DNA of 64,000 nucleotides from assembly GCA_905215695.1 (NCBI GenBank), contig CAJMQN010000006.1, positions 1 to 64,000 of the forward strand, written 5' to 3'. Source of the stretch: an uncultured bacterium (GTDB taxonomy: Bacteria > Bacillota > Clostridia > Christensenellales > HGM11417). The position numbers were made by a program, and so were the translations under genes. The first letter of the stretch is position 1. Each line of letters opens with the position of its first letter. The notes beneath the pieces are model-generated. The model did not search any database. It was given only the letters and a program-made list of their open reading frames with translations, and was not told the DNA's origin. Of the stretch, positions 25,913 to 33,902 are shown piece after piece.

Positions 25913-25941
25913 TTGACAAACGCTCTCGAAAACTGTAAAGT
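25913..25941 (+). promoter_or_regulatory. promoter of the RpiB-like gene
   Basis: TTGACA (25913-25918), a 17-base spacer and TAAAGT (25936-25941). Confidence 0.75.
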
Positions 25942-25979
25942 AAATAGTATAAGTAAAACAATTTCCCGGAGGAAAATTT

Positions 25980-26549
25980 ATGAAGACAGTGAAAGACAAA
26001 TATCTCGTCGTGGGAGCGGATTTTGCGGGCTATCCTTTGAAAGAAGCGGTGGTTGCGCACCTCAAAAAGAAAGGTTGGAAAATTACGGACCTCGGCGTGA
26101 CCGACCCGAACACGGAGGACACGGAAATGATGTTCCACCGCGTAGGACTGCGCGTGGGCGCGAAAATTTCGGAGGGTGAATTCGAGCGTGCGCTGCTGTT
26201 CTGCGGCACGGGCATGGGAATCCATATCGCTGCAAGCAAGTGCCCGCATGTGCATGCAGGCGTGGTGGAGAGTGTTCCCGCGGCTCTTCGGGCAATCACG
26301 GGTAACGGCGTCAATGTGCTCGCAATGGGCGCGTTCTACGTCGCGCCGCAGATGGGCTGCGATATTGCGGATGCTTATCTGAACGCGGAACTCGGCAGCG
26401 GTTACGAGTGGTGGCACAACTTCTACGAGTTCCACAAGCTCGCTATTGACGAGCTCGAGGCATTCGATTACGAGACCTACAAGAAGAACGGCTTTAAAAT
26501 GGAGCACCTTGGCGATTATCCCCTGACGCTCGAAACCAAACCCGAATAA
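25980..26549 (+). CDS. RpiB/LacAB-family sugar-phosphate isomerase
   Basis: A 189-residue cytosolic isomerase of the RpiB family, which interconverts phosphorylated aldoses and ketoses. GADFAGYPLKEAV gives the N-terminal phosphate-binding segment, and FCGTGMGIHIAASK has the catalytic Cys. GNGVNVLAMGA follows. It is about 40 residues longer than typical RpiB, with a C-terminal extension, as in homologues acting on four- or five-carbon sugar phosphates (RpiB, LacAB, tetrulose-phosphate isomerases). Monocistronic between its own promoter and a terminator, so context does not fix the substrate. Confidence 0.85.
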   Translation: MKTVKDKYLVVGADFAGYPLKEAVVAHLKKKGWKITDLGVTDPNTEDTEMMFHRVGLRVGAKISEGEFERALLFCGTGMGIHIAASKCPHVHAGVVESVPAALRAITGNGVNVLAMGAFYVAPQMGCDIADAYLNAELGSGYEWWHNFYEFHKLAIDELEAFDYETYKKNGFKMEHLGDYPLTLETKPE

Positions 26550-26552
26550 AAA

Positions 26553-26581
26553 AGACAGCCCGGATTTTCCGGGCTGTTTTT
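26553..26581. terminator. bidirectional terminator between convergent genes
   Basis: ACAGCCCGG (26555-26563) pairs with CCGGGCTGT (26569-26577); TTTT on plus and a six-base A run at 26548-26553 (T on minus). Confidence 0.88.
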
Positions 26582-26594
26582 ATGTAACCAAATT

Positions 26595-26849
26595 TTAAGC
26601 CTCTTTCGCGAGCTTTTCCTTGTATTCGGTCAAAGCGACTGCGAGCTGGTCGGGGCAGGAAGTACCGTTGCGGCACTGAATGCCTTTGAGCGTAGAAATA
26701 ACGTCGTCGATTTTCATGCCCTTGCAGAGCTTGGAAATCGCCTGCAAATTTCCGCTGCATCCGTTCAGAAACTTGAGTTCGGTCAAAACACCGTCCTCGA
26801 CATTGAAGATGATTTCCCGGGAACAGGAGCCTTTGGTTCTGTATGTCAT
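26595..26849 (-). CDS. TSCPD domain-containing protein (TIGR03905 family)
   Basis: An 84-residue protein with conserved Cys residues and the hallmark motif TSCPDQLA, plus CSREIIF and GCSGNL. Similar modules occur at the ends of ribonucleotide reductases, but the free-standing clostridial protein has no proven function. GGAGGA precedes the ATG. It lies 40 bases after the DUF4364 gene in the same direction and shares its terminator, so the two are likely co-transcribed. Confidence 0.9.
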   Translation of the reverse strand: MTYRTKGSCSREIIFNVEDGVLTELKFLNGCSGNLQAISKLCKGMKIDDVISTLKGIQCRNGTSCPDQLAVALTEYKEKLAKEA

Positions 26850-26889
26850 TGAGTTTTCCTCCGAAACTGTATTTTTTAGGTTAAAAAAA

Positions 26890-27417
26890 TCAATCTACAA
26901 GCATGTCGTAGAGAGACGCATAGATCTGCGGCGCCTTTTCGTCCCACTGCTTGTTGATCCATTTCGCCGTATGGCGGGAGGGAACGTTCATCTTGATTTC
27001 GAGCACCTGACAGGTCGGCTCGACAATCTTGATGACCACGGTATAAGTTCCGTCCGCGTTCTTAAAATAGTCCGAGATATATTCCTGTTTGCGGCGATAC
27101 TTGAATTTGTTGTTTTTGACGAATTCGGAAATGGTTTCCCGCGTAGAGGAGGGGATGCGGATAAAAAAGTGGGCAAGGCACTCCCGTCCCTCGGGCGTAA
27201 TGGTATAGTGCGCGTCCGAATGGGTAGAATTCACCTTATAGATAAAGCCCGCGTCCAAAAGGCTCATCAGAATGGGACGGCAGTCGATTTGAGGTATCCA
27301 GTTGTTGGACATGGCGCACATATCTATGATCGTTTCCTCCGAAATGGGCACTTCCATCTTGTCGAAAACGAACAGCAGAATCAGTTTGCTCTGTGTCGTA
27401 TCTGCGGACCCGGGCAT
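26890..27417 (-). CDS. DUF4364 family protein, probable winged-helix regulator
   Basis: A 175-residue protein of the clostridial DUF4364 family. The N-terminal half (SKLILLFVFDKM, then LMSLLDAGFIYKV and YTITPEGRECL) reads like a winged-helix DNA-binding domain of the PadR/MarR kind; the C-terminal half has beta strands. I start at ATG 27417 (MPGSADTT), preceded by TTTGGAGGG, rather than further upstream. Function is not established. TATAAT on the minus strand at 27445-27450 is a likely -10. Confidence 0.82.
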   Translation of the reverse strand: MPGSADTTQSKLILLFVFDKMEVPISEETIIDMCAMSNNWIPQIDCRPILMSLLDAGFIYKVNSTHSDAHYTITPEGRECLAHFFIRIPSSTRETISEFVKNNKFKYRRKQEYISDYFKNADGTYTVVIKIVEPTCQVLEIKMNVPSRHTAKWINKQWDEKAPQIYASLYDMLVD

Positions 27418-27444
27418 TTTCCCTCCAAAAGGCGATATATTTCT

Positions 27445-27450
27445 ATTATA
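27445..27450 (-). promoter_or_regulatory. -10 element of the DUF4364-TSCPD operon
   Basis: Minus-strand TATAAT with only a weak -35 (TTTAAT) 17 bases upstream. Confidence 0.5.
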
Positions 27451-27504
27451 GCACAACGCGCGCCAAAATTAAAGTTTTTTTGACAGATTTACGCGATGTA
27501 AGAT

Positions 27505-27540
27505 AAAAAATACCCCGGCCAGAAGACCGGGGCGCTTTTT
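27505..27540. terminator. terminator after the HPr-like gene
   Basis: CCCCGG (27513-27518) pairs with CCGGGG (27527-27532); an A run at 27505-27510 provides the T tract for the minus-strand gene, and CTTTTT follows on plus. Confidence 0.75.
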
Positions 27541-27551
27541 CAACGAGACAG

Positions 27552-27779
27552 TTACGCGATGAAGGGTTTGAGTTCAGCGAGCAGATCGTCACATTTGTCG
27601 CAGTGGATCTCGAGCGTCACGGGCTTGGAAAGGTCGAGGCTGAAGATGCCTAAAATGGACTTTGCGTCAACGACGAACCGTCCGCTTCTCAAGTCGATAT
27701 CGCAGTCGTACTTGCTGACGATATTTACAAACTCCTTGACGTTCTCCGCCATGCGAAGGCTGATAGTGACCGATTTCAT
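27552..27779 (-). CDS. HPr-like protein lacking the phosphorylatable histidine
   Basis: A 75-residue HPr-fold protein. The regulatory serine region DAKSILGIFSLD corresponds to the Ser46 site of HPr (KSIMGVMSL), but the His15 segment GLHARPA is replaced by SLRMAENV. It therefore cannot carry phosphate from enzyme I and would be a Crh-like regulatory protein at most. Five bases of GGAGG sit before the ATG. Monocistronic with its own minus-strand promoter. Whether HPr kinase modifies it is unknown; no PTS gene is nearby. Confidence 0.85.
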   Translation of the reverse strand: MKSVTISLRMAENVKEFVNIVSKYDCDIDLRSGRFVVDAKSILGIFSLDLSKPVTLEIHCDKCDDLLAELKPFIA

Positions 27780-27840
27780 AGTAGAACCTCCATATCATAG
27801 TAAAATTGGATAAAACCGTTTGCGATCTTATTTACTTGAT

Positions 27841-27869
27841 ATTATAAAGGATTTTTCAAAAAAAAGCAA
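27841..27869 (-). promoter_or_regulatory. promoter of the HPr-like gene
   Basis: On minus, TTGCTT (27864-27869), a 17-base spacer and TATAAT (27841-27846). Confidence 0.7.
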
Positions 27870-27876
27870 TACTTTC

Positions 27877-27905
27877 TATACAAATTTTTCCGGGTATGTT
27901 ATAAT
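27877..27905 (+). promoter_or_regulatory. promoter of the 28073 gene
   Basis: TATACA (27877-27882), a 17-base spacer and TATAAT (27900-27905). About 160 bases of leader follow with hairpins, for example GATTTTCG (27915-27922) with CGAAAATC (27931-27938). No gene is seen in the leader. Confidence 0.6.
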
Positions 27906-28072
27906 AAAAACGTAGATTTTCGACAGCTTGCGAAAATCGAAAAGAGGACGAAACTTTTTTTCCCGCGCTGTCGCGCGATAACTTTTTTTGGCGTTTCGCA
28001 AAAATGCTCTTGCAAGCAAGTATTTTTGCTCGCGTCATAGATATTTCCGAATGAAAAAGGCAGGGATTGTCA

Positions 28073-28825
28073 ATGAATCTGGAAAGAGAACTCAAGACCT
28101 TTCATAACCGCTGTGAAGAAGTGCTCTCGTCGCGGTTCATTCTCGCGGAAAAAAAGATTTCCGACCTTTTAAAGAGCGTGGTTCTTTCGCCCGTGCTGTA
28201 CCGCATCACGGAGCGGTGTCTCGCGGACTTCAATTACGAGGTGGAATTTCTCAAAGTCCGCGTGGCTGACCCGGGCACGGGGCGGTATCGTCTCACCCTT
28301 CCCGAATCGCGCACGAGGCTTGCGGCGTTCGTGTTCTGTCTCCTCTGCGAATTGGAGAGCAAGAAACGCGATCTTCAACGCCTCTTGGAGGACTACTTTG
28401 CGCCGGACGGGAACTGCGTAGAGGGCTACGCGGCGTTCTGCACCGAAATCATCGCGCCCTACGAGGCGGTGATGACCGCGTTCGCCGGAGAGTACGAGGA
28501 GGGGGAGGAAACGCCCGCCGAGCCTGCCGATGAAAAATTTTTCGGTTCGGATTTCGCCTCGCTTTCCGCATCGACCATGGAGAGCATCGTCGCGCACTGC
28601 GGCACGATTTCCCGCCTGACCGCGACCGAAAAGAGTTTTTCGGGGCAGGACAAGCAGGACCTTCAGTTTTTGCTTGAAGCGTTCTGCCATGCGCTTGCGA
28701 CCCGCGACCGAAAGCTCATCCGCGCACTGTTCGTCGGTTTAAAGAACGCCTTCCGGGGTTATAAAAAATTCTATGAACCCGTAGGCGCAATCGAAAAAAC
28801 GCTCAAGGAACTATGGATTGTCTGA
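28073..28825 (+). CDS. conserved-looking hypothetical protein, mostly helical
   Basis: A 250-residue soluble protein I do not recognise. It is rich in Leu, Glu, Arg and Phe and appears helical throughout, with a Glu/Pro-rich linker (EEGEETPAEPADE) near residues 141-153 dividing two halves. No signal peptide, membrane helix or catalytic motif is visible. I chose the ATG at 28073, with AGGCAGGGA upstream. The fucO-like gene follows after 55 bases in the same direction, so the two may be co-transcribed. Confidence 0.7.
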   Translation: MNLERELKTFHNRCEEVLSSRFILAEKKISDLLKSVVLSPVLYRITERCLADFNYEVEFLKVRVADPGTGRYRLTLPESRTRLAAFVFCLLCELESKKRDLQRLLEDYFAPDGNCVEGYAAFCTEIIAPYEAVMTAFAGEYEEGEETPAEPADEKFFGSDFASLSASTMESIVAHCGTISRLTATEKSFSGQDKQDLQFLLEAFCHALATRDRKLIRALFVGLKNAFRGYKKFYEPVGAIEKTLKELWIV

Positions 28826-28880
28826 TTCTCCGAAAAAAATAACCGGCGACAGCCGGAATAAAAGGTATGGAGGTAAAGGT

Positions 28881-30035
28881 ATGCCAAGAACCATTCTCAA
28901 CGAAACATCCTACATCGGGGCGGGCTCCCGTTCGGAGCTGAAAGGGGAAATTCTCGGGAGAGGATTTTCCAAGGCGTTTGTCATAACCGACCGTGATTTG
29001 GTCAAATTCGGCGTCGCCGCGCAGGTGACGGAAGTGCTCGAATCCTTCGGGTTTCCCTTTGAGGTCTTCGACGACGTAAAGGCGAATCCCACGGTCTCGG
29101 GTGTCAAGACCGCAATCCAAACATTCAAGGCGTCCAAGGCGGACGTATTGGTTGCCGTCGGAGGCGGAAGCGTCATCGACACGGCGAAGGCGGTGGGAAT
29201 CGCGGTGGCGAATCCCGAATTTTCGGACATTGTGTCCCTCGAAGGGGTCGCGCCCACCAAGGCGCGGAGCATTCCCATCATCGCGCTCCCGACGACCGCC
29301 GGTACTGCGGCGGAGGTGACGATCAACTATGTCATTACCGACGAGGCGCACCAGAAAAAAATGGTGTGCGTAGATCCCAAGGACATTCCCGTCGTCGCAA
29401 TCGTGGACGCGGAACTCATGTATTCGATGCCGAAGGGCTTAACCGCGTCAACGGGCATGGACGCTCTCACGCATGCGATTGAAGGGTATATCACCCCGGG
29501 CGCGTGGGCAATGAGCGATATGTTTGAAATCGAGGCGATTCGTCTCATCAAGAAACATCTCGCCGCCGCAGTCAAAAACGGCAAGGACCGCGAGGCGCGG
29601 GAGGGGATGGCGTTCGCGCAGTATGTAGCGGGCATGGGCTTCTCCAATGTGGGACTCGGTATCGTGCACTCGATGGCGCACCCGCTCGGCGCGGTCTATG
29701 ATACGCCGCACGGGGTCGCGAACGCAATTATTTTGCCTACGGTCATGGCGTACAACGTCGAATCTCCTTCCAAGCCGAAATTCCGCGCAATCGCGGAGGC
29801 AATGGGCGTAAATACCCAAAAGATGAACGACGACGAGGCGGCGCAGGCGGCGGTGGAAGCGGTTCGCGCTCTCTCTTCGGAAGTGGGAATCCCCTCCAAA
29901 CTCTCGGAGGTCGGCGTGCGGGAGGAGGACCTCGAAAAGCTCGCAAAGGATGCCTACAACGACGTCTGCACGGGCGGCAATCCCCGCAAGACTTCGGTGG
30001 AAGATATTTTAAAACTGTACCGTTCGTTGATGTAG
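28881..30035 (+). CDS. fucO: iron-dependent alcohol dehydrogenase, lactaldehyde reductase type
   Basis: A group III metal-dependent alcohol dehydrogenase of 384 residues, close to FucO, which reduces lactaldehyde to 1,2-propanediol with NADH. GGGSVIDTAKA binds NAD; the metal ligands lie in DALTHAIEGYI and in HSMAHPLGAVYDTPHG. The FucO-like stretch TTAGTAAEVTINYVITDE is well conserved. The start is ATG 28881 after TGGAGG. No fucose genes are present, so it may serve general aldehyde reduction. Confidence 0.9.
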   Translation: MPRTILNETSYIGAGSRSELKGEILGRGFSKAFVITDRDLVKFGVAAQVTEVLESFGFPFEVFDDVKANPTVSGVKTAIQTFKASKADVLVAVGGGSVIDTAKAVGIAVANPEFSDIVSLEGVAPTKARSIPIIALPTTAGTAAEVTINYVITDEAHQKKMVCVDPKDIPVVAIVDAELMYSMPKGLTASTGMDALTHAIEGYITPGAWAMSDMFEIEAIRLIKKHLAAAVKNGKDREAREGMAFAQYVAGMGFSNVGLGIVHSMAHPLGAVYDTPHGVANAIILPTVMAYNVESPSKPKFRAIAEAMGVNTQKMNDDEAAQAAVEAVRALSSEVGIPSKLSEVGVREEDLEKLAKDAYNDVCTGGNPRKTSVEDILKLYRSLM

Positions 30036-30065
30036 AAAAGAAAATACCAAGGAGAAACCCTTTCG

Positions 30066-30491
30066 ATGCGCGAATTTCAGCCTGTGCAATACTATTCGGT
30101 CGTAAGACCGGAATTCATGACCTATACGAAACGCCTGCGCGCGTGCACCGTCGCGGCGGCGCTCCTGCTCGCGGCGGGATTCGTGCTGTTTATCCTGTCC
30201 GTATTCTTTTCGGGGTATCAGACGCTTGCGAAGGTCATGTTGATTGCGGCGGCGGCGACGTTCGGACCGGGCGCAATCATCGGCGCGGTGACCTACCGCC
30301 GCACGGCGCTCTGCAATCTTGTCGCCGCGGTAGTGGAACAGGTCCGCGCGTCGGAGAGTTTGGAAATCGAGGAGATCGAACTTCCAAACGCAACGGCAGA
30401 ACAGAAGGAATTGGTCCTGCGCGCGCTCCTCGACAAGGGCAATCTCCCCGGCTATGCGCTGGAGGAAAAGACCCGTATCATTCGGGTATAG
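30066..30491 (+). CDS. small membrane protein of unknown function
   Basis: A 141-residue protein with two hydrophobic segments (about 27-48 and 56-77) and a charged C-terminal tail ending in TRIIRV. I do not recognise a family. GGAG lies about ten bases before the ATG. It follows the fucO-like gene by 30 bases and is convergent with the next membrane protein across a shared terminator. Confidence 0.65.
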   Translation: MREFQPVQYYSVVRPEFMTYTKRLRACTVAAALLLAAGFVLFILSVFFSGYQTLAKVMLIAAAATFGPGAIIGAVTYRRTALCNLVAAVVEQVRASESLEIEEIELPNATAEQKELVLRALLDKGNLPGYALEEKTRIIRV

Positions 30492-30500
30492 ATAAAAAAA

Positions 30501-30530
30501 ACGGGCTCCGGCTGAATTGCCGGAGCCCGT
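30501..30530. terminator. bidirectional terminator between convergent genes
   Basis: A perfect 12-base-pair stem, ACGGGCTCCGGC (30501-30512) with GCCGGAGCCCGT (30519-30530). The A run at 30494-30501 gives a T tract on minus; the plus side is weaker. Confidence 0.82.
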
Positions 30531-30544
30531 CGGTATTCTTGAGC

Positions 30545-30988
30545 TCAAATTTTTTCGCGGATAATATCGGGATAAATTTCCGAAACGCTGTCCATGACCT
30601 GCGCGGCGTCACCGGAGGAGAGACAGAGGAGATGCGTTTTCATCTCGGAATCTTTCTTATAGATGACGAAAAACTCCTGTGTCTTGGCGCTGATGACGAA
30701 TTTTGCGACCGCGGAGAAGGGAATGGAGAGGACGGGCACAAACCCGATGGTGACGCGGATGATGTTTTTGGAAATCCGGTACTTCGAGAAGAGGAGAATC
30801 AGGATGATTGCCGCAAAGAGAATCGCGTTGATGATAGTAAAGAGGACGCGGAGCGTCTTATTGATGTCGAGCCGGATCTGCGAAATCTCATAGATGTTGT
30901 ACGCGAGCATGACCGCAGAGAGAATGCCCGCGGCGATGATGAGGACGGATACGAGTTTTCCGAAACGGAAGGGAAACTTTCTGATCAT
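30545..30988 (-). CDS. small membrane protein of unknown function
   Basis: A 147-residue protein with two hydrophobic helices (about 12-31 and 45-66), then a soluble part with beta-rich text (FVISAKTQEFFVIYKK) that may be PH-like; that is a guess. The ATG has AAGGAG upstream and its own promoter. It is divergent from the DUF2156 gene. Confidence 0.65.
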   Translation of the reverse strand: MIRKFPFRFGKLVSVLIIAAGILSAVMLAYNIYEISQIRLDINKTLRVLFTIINAILFAAIILILLFSKYRISKNIIRVTIGFVPVLSIPFSAVAKFVISAKTQEFFVIYKKDSEMKTHLLCLSSGDAAQVMDSVSEIYPDIIREKI

Positions 30989-31011
30989 ACGTTACTCCTT
31001 GGTTTGTCCCT

Positions 31012-31040
31012 ATTTTAACATCATTTTGCGAATAATACAA
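31012..31040 (-). promoter_or_regulatory. promoter of the 30545-30988 gene
   Basis: On minus, TTGTAT (31035-31040), a 17-base spacer and TAAAAT (31012-31017). Confidence 0.6.
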
Positions 31041-31048
31041 CAAAATCA

Positions 31049-31077
31049 TTGAACATTTTGCGAACCCATGGTAAAAT
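31049..31077 (+). promoter_or_regulatory. promoter predicted to give a leaderless DUF2156 mRNA
   Basis: TTGAAC (31049-31054), a 17-base spacer and TAAAAT (31072-31077). The ATG at 31085 begins only seven bases after the -10, and no convincing Shine-Dalgarno fits between them. Confidence 0.68.
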
Positions 31078-31084
31078 ATAGGAT

Positions 31085-31987
31085 ATGATAACTGACAAAT
31101 TTCGACCGATAGAGAGTGAAGACGAAGTCAAGTTCAACCAAATGATTGACAAAAATCCGGCGCTGTATTCGGATTTTTACGGAAGCGAGATCTGCTTTGA
31201 CACGCTGTGGCAGTGGAGGAACGCGGAACGCATGACGATCTGCGACCTCGGCGATTCCCTAATCATCCGGGGTTTTGACCCCGAACTCCCCGAGGGGGAG
31301 CGGGGCAGGGTCTCTTACATTTTCCCCTTTGCGGAGAGCGAGGAGGCGTTTTTGCGGGCGGTGCGCCTGCTCGCGGAGGAGGAGGGCAAAAACCTTATGC
31401 TTACCTGTCTCTCCGACCGCATGAAGGAACTTCTCGCGCCCCTGTACCCGGACGCCCTGTTTGACCGTTGGAGAGAGTTGGACGAATACCTCTACCGCAC
31501 CTCCGACCTTGCGGCGTTTCCGGGCAAGAAATACCACGCAAAGCGCAATTTCGTGCGGCAGTTTGAAAAGAGCTATTCTTACGAAATCGTTTCCTATGAC
31601 GACTCCCGCCGCGCGGATGTAGAGGAACTTCTTCGGGTATGGTCGGAGGAGAAAGCGGAAATTCTCCCCGACGAAAACGGCGCAATCCGCGCCGCCCTCG
31701 ACCGGCGGAAAAACCTTTGTGCGGAACTTTTGTACGCAAACGGAAAAATCGAGAGCTTTCTCATCGGTGGAAAGTGCCGTGACTTCGGGATTCTGATGTT
31801 TTTTAAGTGCAATACGGAGCTGAAAGGAATCTATCCCTTCATGCTTTCGAGCGTGGTGAAGAAGGATTTTTCGGACTGCGCCTACGTGAGCATGCAGGAG
31901 GATATGGGGCTTGAGGGACTGCGCAAGTCCAAGGAATCCTATCATCCCGCCTTTCTTCAGCAAAAGTATATTATGAGATTTGAATAA
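31085..31987 (+). CDS. DUF2156 domain-containing acyltransferase-like protein
   Basis: A 300-residue protein of the DUF2156 family, a double GNAT-like fold related to the aminoacyl-transferase domain of phosphatidylglycerol lysyltransferases and to FemX-like proteins. The family signature KKYHAKRNFVRQFEK is present near residue 145, with the C-terminal KGIYPFML and MQEDMGLEGLR segments. There is no membrane domain, so it is the soluble type. The substrate is unknown. A GNAT gene of the Eis type follows after 16 bases, so they form a two-gene unit. Confidence 0.86.
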   Translation: MITDKFRPIESEDEVKFNQMIDKNPALYSDFYGSEICFDTLWQWRNAERMTICDLGDSLIIRGFDPELPEGERGRVSYIFPFAESEEAFLRAVRLLAEEEGKNLMLTCLSDRMKELLAPLYPDALFDRWRELDEYLYRTSDLAAFPGKKYHAKRNFVRQFEKSYSYEIVSYDDSRRADVEELLRVWSEEKAEILPDENGAIRAALDRRKNLCAELLYANGKIESFLIGGKCRDFGILMFFKCNTELKGIYPFMLSSVVKKDFSDCAYVSMQEDMGLEGLRKSKESYHPAFLQQKYIMRFE

Positions 31988-32003
31988 AACCCGGGAGGTG
32001 CGT

Positions 32004-33059
32004 ATGGAGCGTATCGAACAGCTGAAGGAACTTTACAAGTCCTCCTTCGATGACAGCGACGCCTATGTGGATTGGTTCTTTGAGAACAAGTACCGAGAAG
32101 ACCATGTGGTGAGCCTTGCGGACAACGCGGGACAAATCCTCTCTGCGCTTCACCTTGTGGAGCGGAGAATCGTGCTCGGCGGCAAGTCTCTGCGCTGTCC
32201 CTTTGTGGTCGCGGCGGCGACCCTGCCCGAATTCCGCGGACAGGGCAACTTCGAAAAAGTCATGCTCTCCGCGCTCTACGGCATGAACGAGCAGGGAATC
32301 GTTCTCACCGAATTATTCCCGGTGAATCACAAATACTATGTAAAGTACGGATTCGTCACCGCGGGAAAATTCCGCGTCCATAAAGTCCCCGAACGCAAGG
32401 TTTCGGAGGGGACGGGCGCGTGTACCGTCCGCGCCTGCGGGAAGGATGACGCCGAATGGCTGTATTGGCTGTATCACAGCTATGTGCGGGACGCAAACGC
32501 GGACGGCTATTGCTACCGCACGAAGGCGGATTTTGCGCAACGCCTCGACGAACTTGCCGCGGACGGGGGCTTTGGATGTCTTGTGTTCCGGGAGGAGAAC
32601 GGTCTCCCCGTCGGATACTATTTTGAGGAGAGCGACGGAAATGTGCCCGAGTTGGTGCTGTCCGACTACGCCCTCCTTGGGGAAATCGGCGCGCTCGCGG
32701 GACATTCGGTGACCTTGCCGCTGTGGATAGAGCGGGGCAGGGAACTTCCGGGCAACCAAGCCCGCATCGTCAACGTCAAAAAACTTCTGTCCCTGCTCCG
32801 GTTCGACAAATCGGTGTGCGCGGCAATCCGACTTCGTATCCGGGACAGCGTGCTCTGTCACAACAATGTGACGCTCTCCCTCGTCATCGCGCAGGGCGAA
32901 GTCATGGTGGAAGAGTGCGCGGAATGGGATTACGAGGTGTGCGTCGAGGACCTGACCCGTTTCGTATTCGGCACCTACGCGCTGTACAAGAACGAACTGC
33001 CCGAAAAACTTTGTGAAGTTTTTGGACAAAAAAATAACATCTGTTGGGAAAAGTTTTAA
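32004..33059 (+). CDS. Eis-like GNAT acetyltransferase with SCP2-like C-terminus
   Basis: A 351-residue N-acetyltransferase. The N-terminal GNAT domain has the acetyl-CoA loop LPEFRGQGNFEKVMLSA and KYYVKYGF. A second degenerate GNAT half and a C-terminal sterol-carrier-like domain (from about residue 250) follow, the layout of Eis-family enzymes. I start at ATG 32004 because GGGAGG lies just upstream. It is coupled to the DUF2156 gene. The acceptor is unknown. Confidence 0.85.
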   Translation: MERIEQLKELYKSSFDDSDAYVDWFFENKYREDHVVSLADNAGQILSALHLVERRIVLGGKSLRCPFVVAAATLPEFRGQGNFEKVMLSALYGMNEQGIVLTELFPVNHKYYVKYGFVTAGKFRVHKVPERKVSEGTGACTVRACGKDDAEWLYWLYHSYVRDANADGYCYRTKADFAQRLDELAADGGFGCLVFREENGLPVGYYFEESDGNVPELVLSDYALLGEIGALAGHSVTLPLWIERGRELPGNQARIVNVKKLLSLLRFDKSVCAAIRLRIRDSVLCHNNVTLSLVIAQGEVMVEECAEWDYEVCVEDLTRFVFGTYALYKNELPEKLCEVFGQKNNICWEKF

Positions 33060-33077
33060 AATAGGCGGGTCATTGGC

Positions 33078-33106
33078 TTGCTTTTTCCGAAACGGAAGAG
33101 TAAAAT
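33078..33106 (+). promoter_or_regulatory. ATP synthase operon promoter with an inverted repeat in the spacer
   Basis: TTGCTT (33078-33083), a 17-base spacer and TAAAAT (33101-33106). The spacer holds the perfect dyad TTCCG AAA CGGAA (33085-33097), a possible operator. Confidence 0.6.
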
Positions 33107-33140
33107 ACTTGAAAGGTTTTGAAAGACGGGAGGACGCAGA

Positions 33141-33857
33141 ATGAGCAATTTGCTGACGCTGATGGCCGATTTTTCGGAGCTTGGAGATTCCGTAGCTCCC
33201 GAAGTATATTTTTATCTCGGTCCGATCGCGGTCAACGAGACGCTCCGCAATTCTCTGATCGTCATTGCGTTCATTATTCTGCTTGCGGCGATTGTGCGTA
33301 TCTTTGTGATACCGCGTTTCAAATTCGTGCCCCGCGGTTTCCAGTGTTTCCTCGAATGGATCGTATCGACCTTCGACACTATGGCGTCGAATATGACGGG
33401 AAAGCTCGGTAAATTCCTCGGTCCCTATACCTTCGGCGCGGCGGCGTTCATCTGTTTCGGGGTGCTGTTGGAGCTCTTCGGACTGCGCAGTCCGATAGCG
33501 GATCTGAATACCTGCGTATCCCTTTCGATGATGACCTTTATCCTTATTAACTTTTTCGGGATACAGAAACACGGTCCCATTGGGCGCATCAAGTACTACT
33601 TCAAACCCAGCGTCATCGTGGGTCCCTTCCGAATCATCTCCGATCTGATGGTCCCCGTCTCCATGGCGCTCCGTCTCTTCGGGAGCGTGCTGTCCGGGCT
33701 CATCACGATGGAACTCGTCTATTTGGTCCTTCCGATTTGGCTCTCCTTCGGAATTCCGGCGGTGCTCTCCGTCGTGTTTACGCTCTTTCACGCGTTCATT
33801 CAGGCGTACGTGTTCGCAATTCTGACCTTGACCTTTATTCAGGAAGCAACCGAATAA
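33141..33857 (+). CDS. atpB: ATP synthase F0 subunit a
   Basis: The membrane stator that forms the two ion half-channels beside the c-ring. The 238-residue protein has five to six hydrophobic helices and the essential arginine in SMALRLFGS, with the final channel helix VFTLFHAFIQAYVFAILTL. GGGAGGA lies about 11 bases before the ATG. It is first in the operon atpBEFHAGDC; no atpI precedes it. Confidence 0.95.
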   Translation: MSNLLTLMADFSELGDSVAPEVYFYLGPIAVNETLRNSLIVIAFIILLAAIVRIFVIPRFKFVPRGFQCFLEWIVSTFDTMASNMTGKLGKFLGPYTFGAAAFICFGVLLELFGLRSPIADLNTCVSLSMMTFILINFFGIQKHGPIGRIKYYFKPSVIVGPFRIISDLMVPVSMALRLFGSVLSGLITMELVYLVLPIWLSFGIPAVLSVVFTLFHAFIQAYVFAILTLTFIQEATE

Positions 33858-33902
33858 AACACGGGGGAATTTGAAATTTTACTTTCAATGGAGGTACAAA
33901 AC

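Noticed and set aside
27906..28066. Known riboswitch in the leader of the 28073 gene
   Set aside because: I could not match the hairpins to any riboswitch consensus.
32313..33791. 492-codon antisense frame across the GNAT and atpB genes
   Set aside because: It spans two well-supported genes and their promoter and has no recognisable domain.
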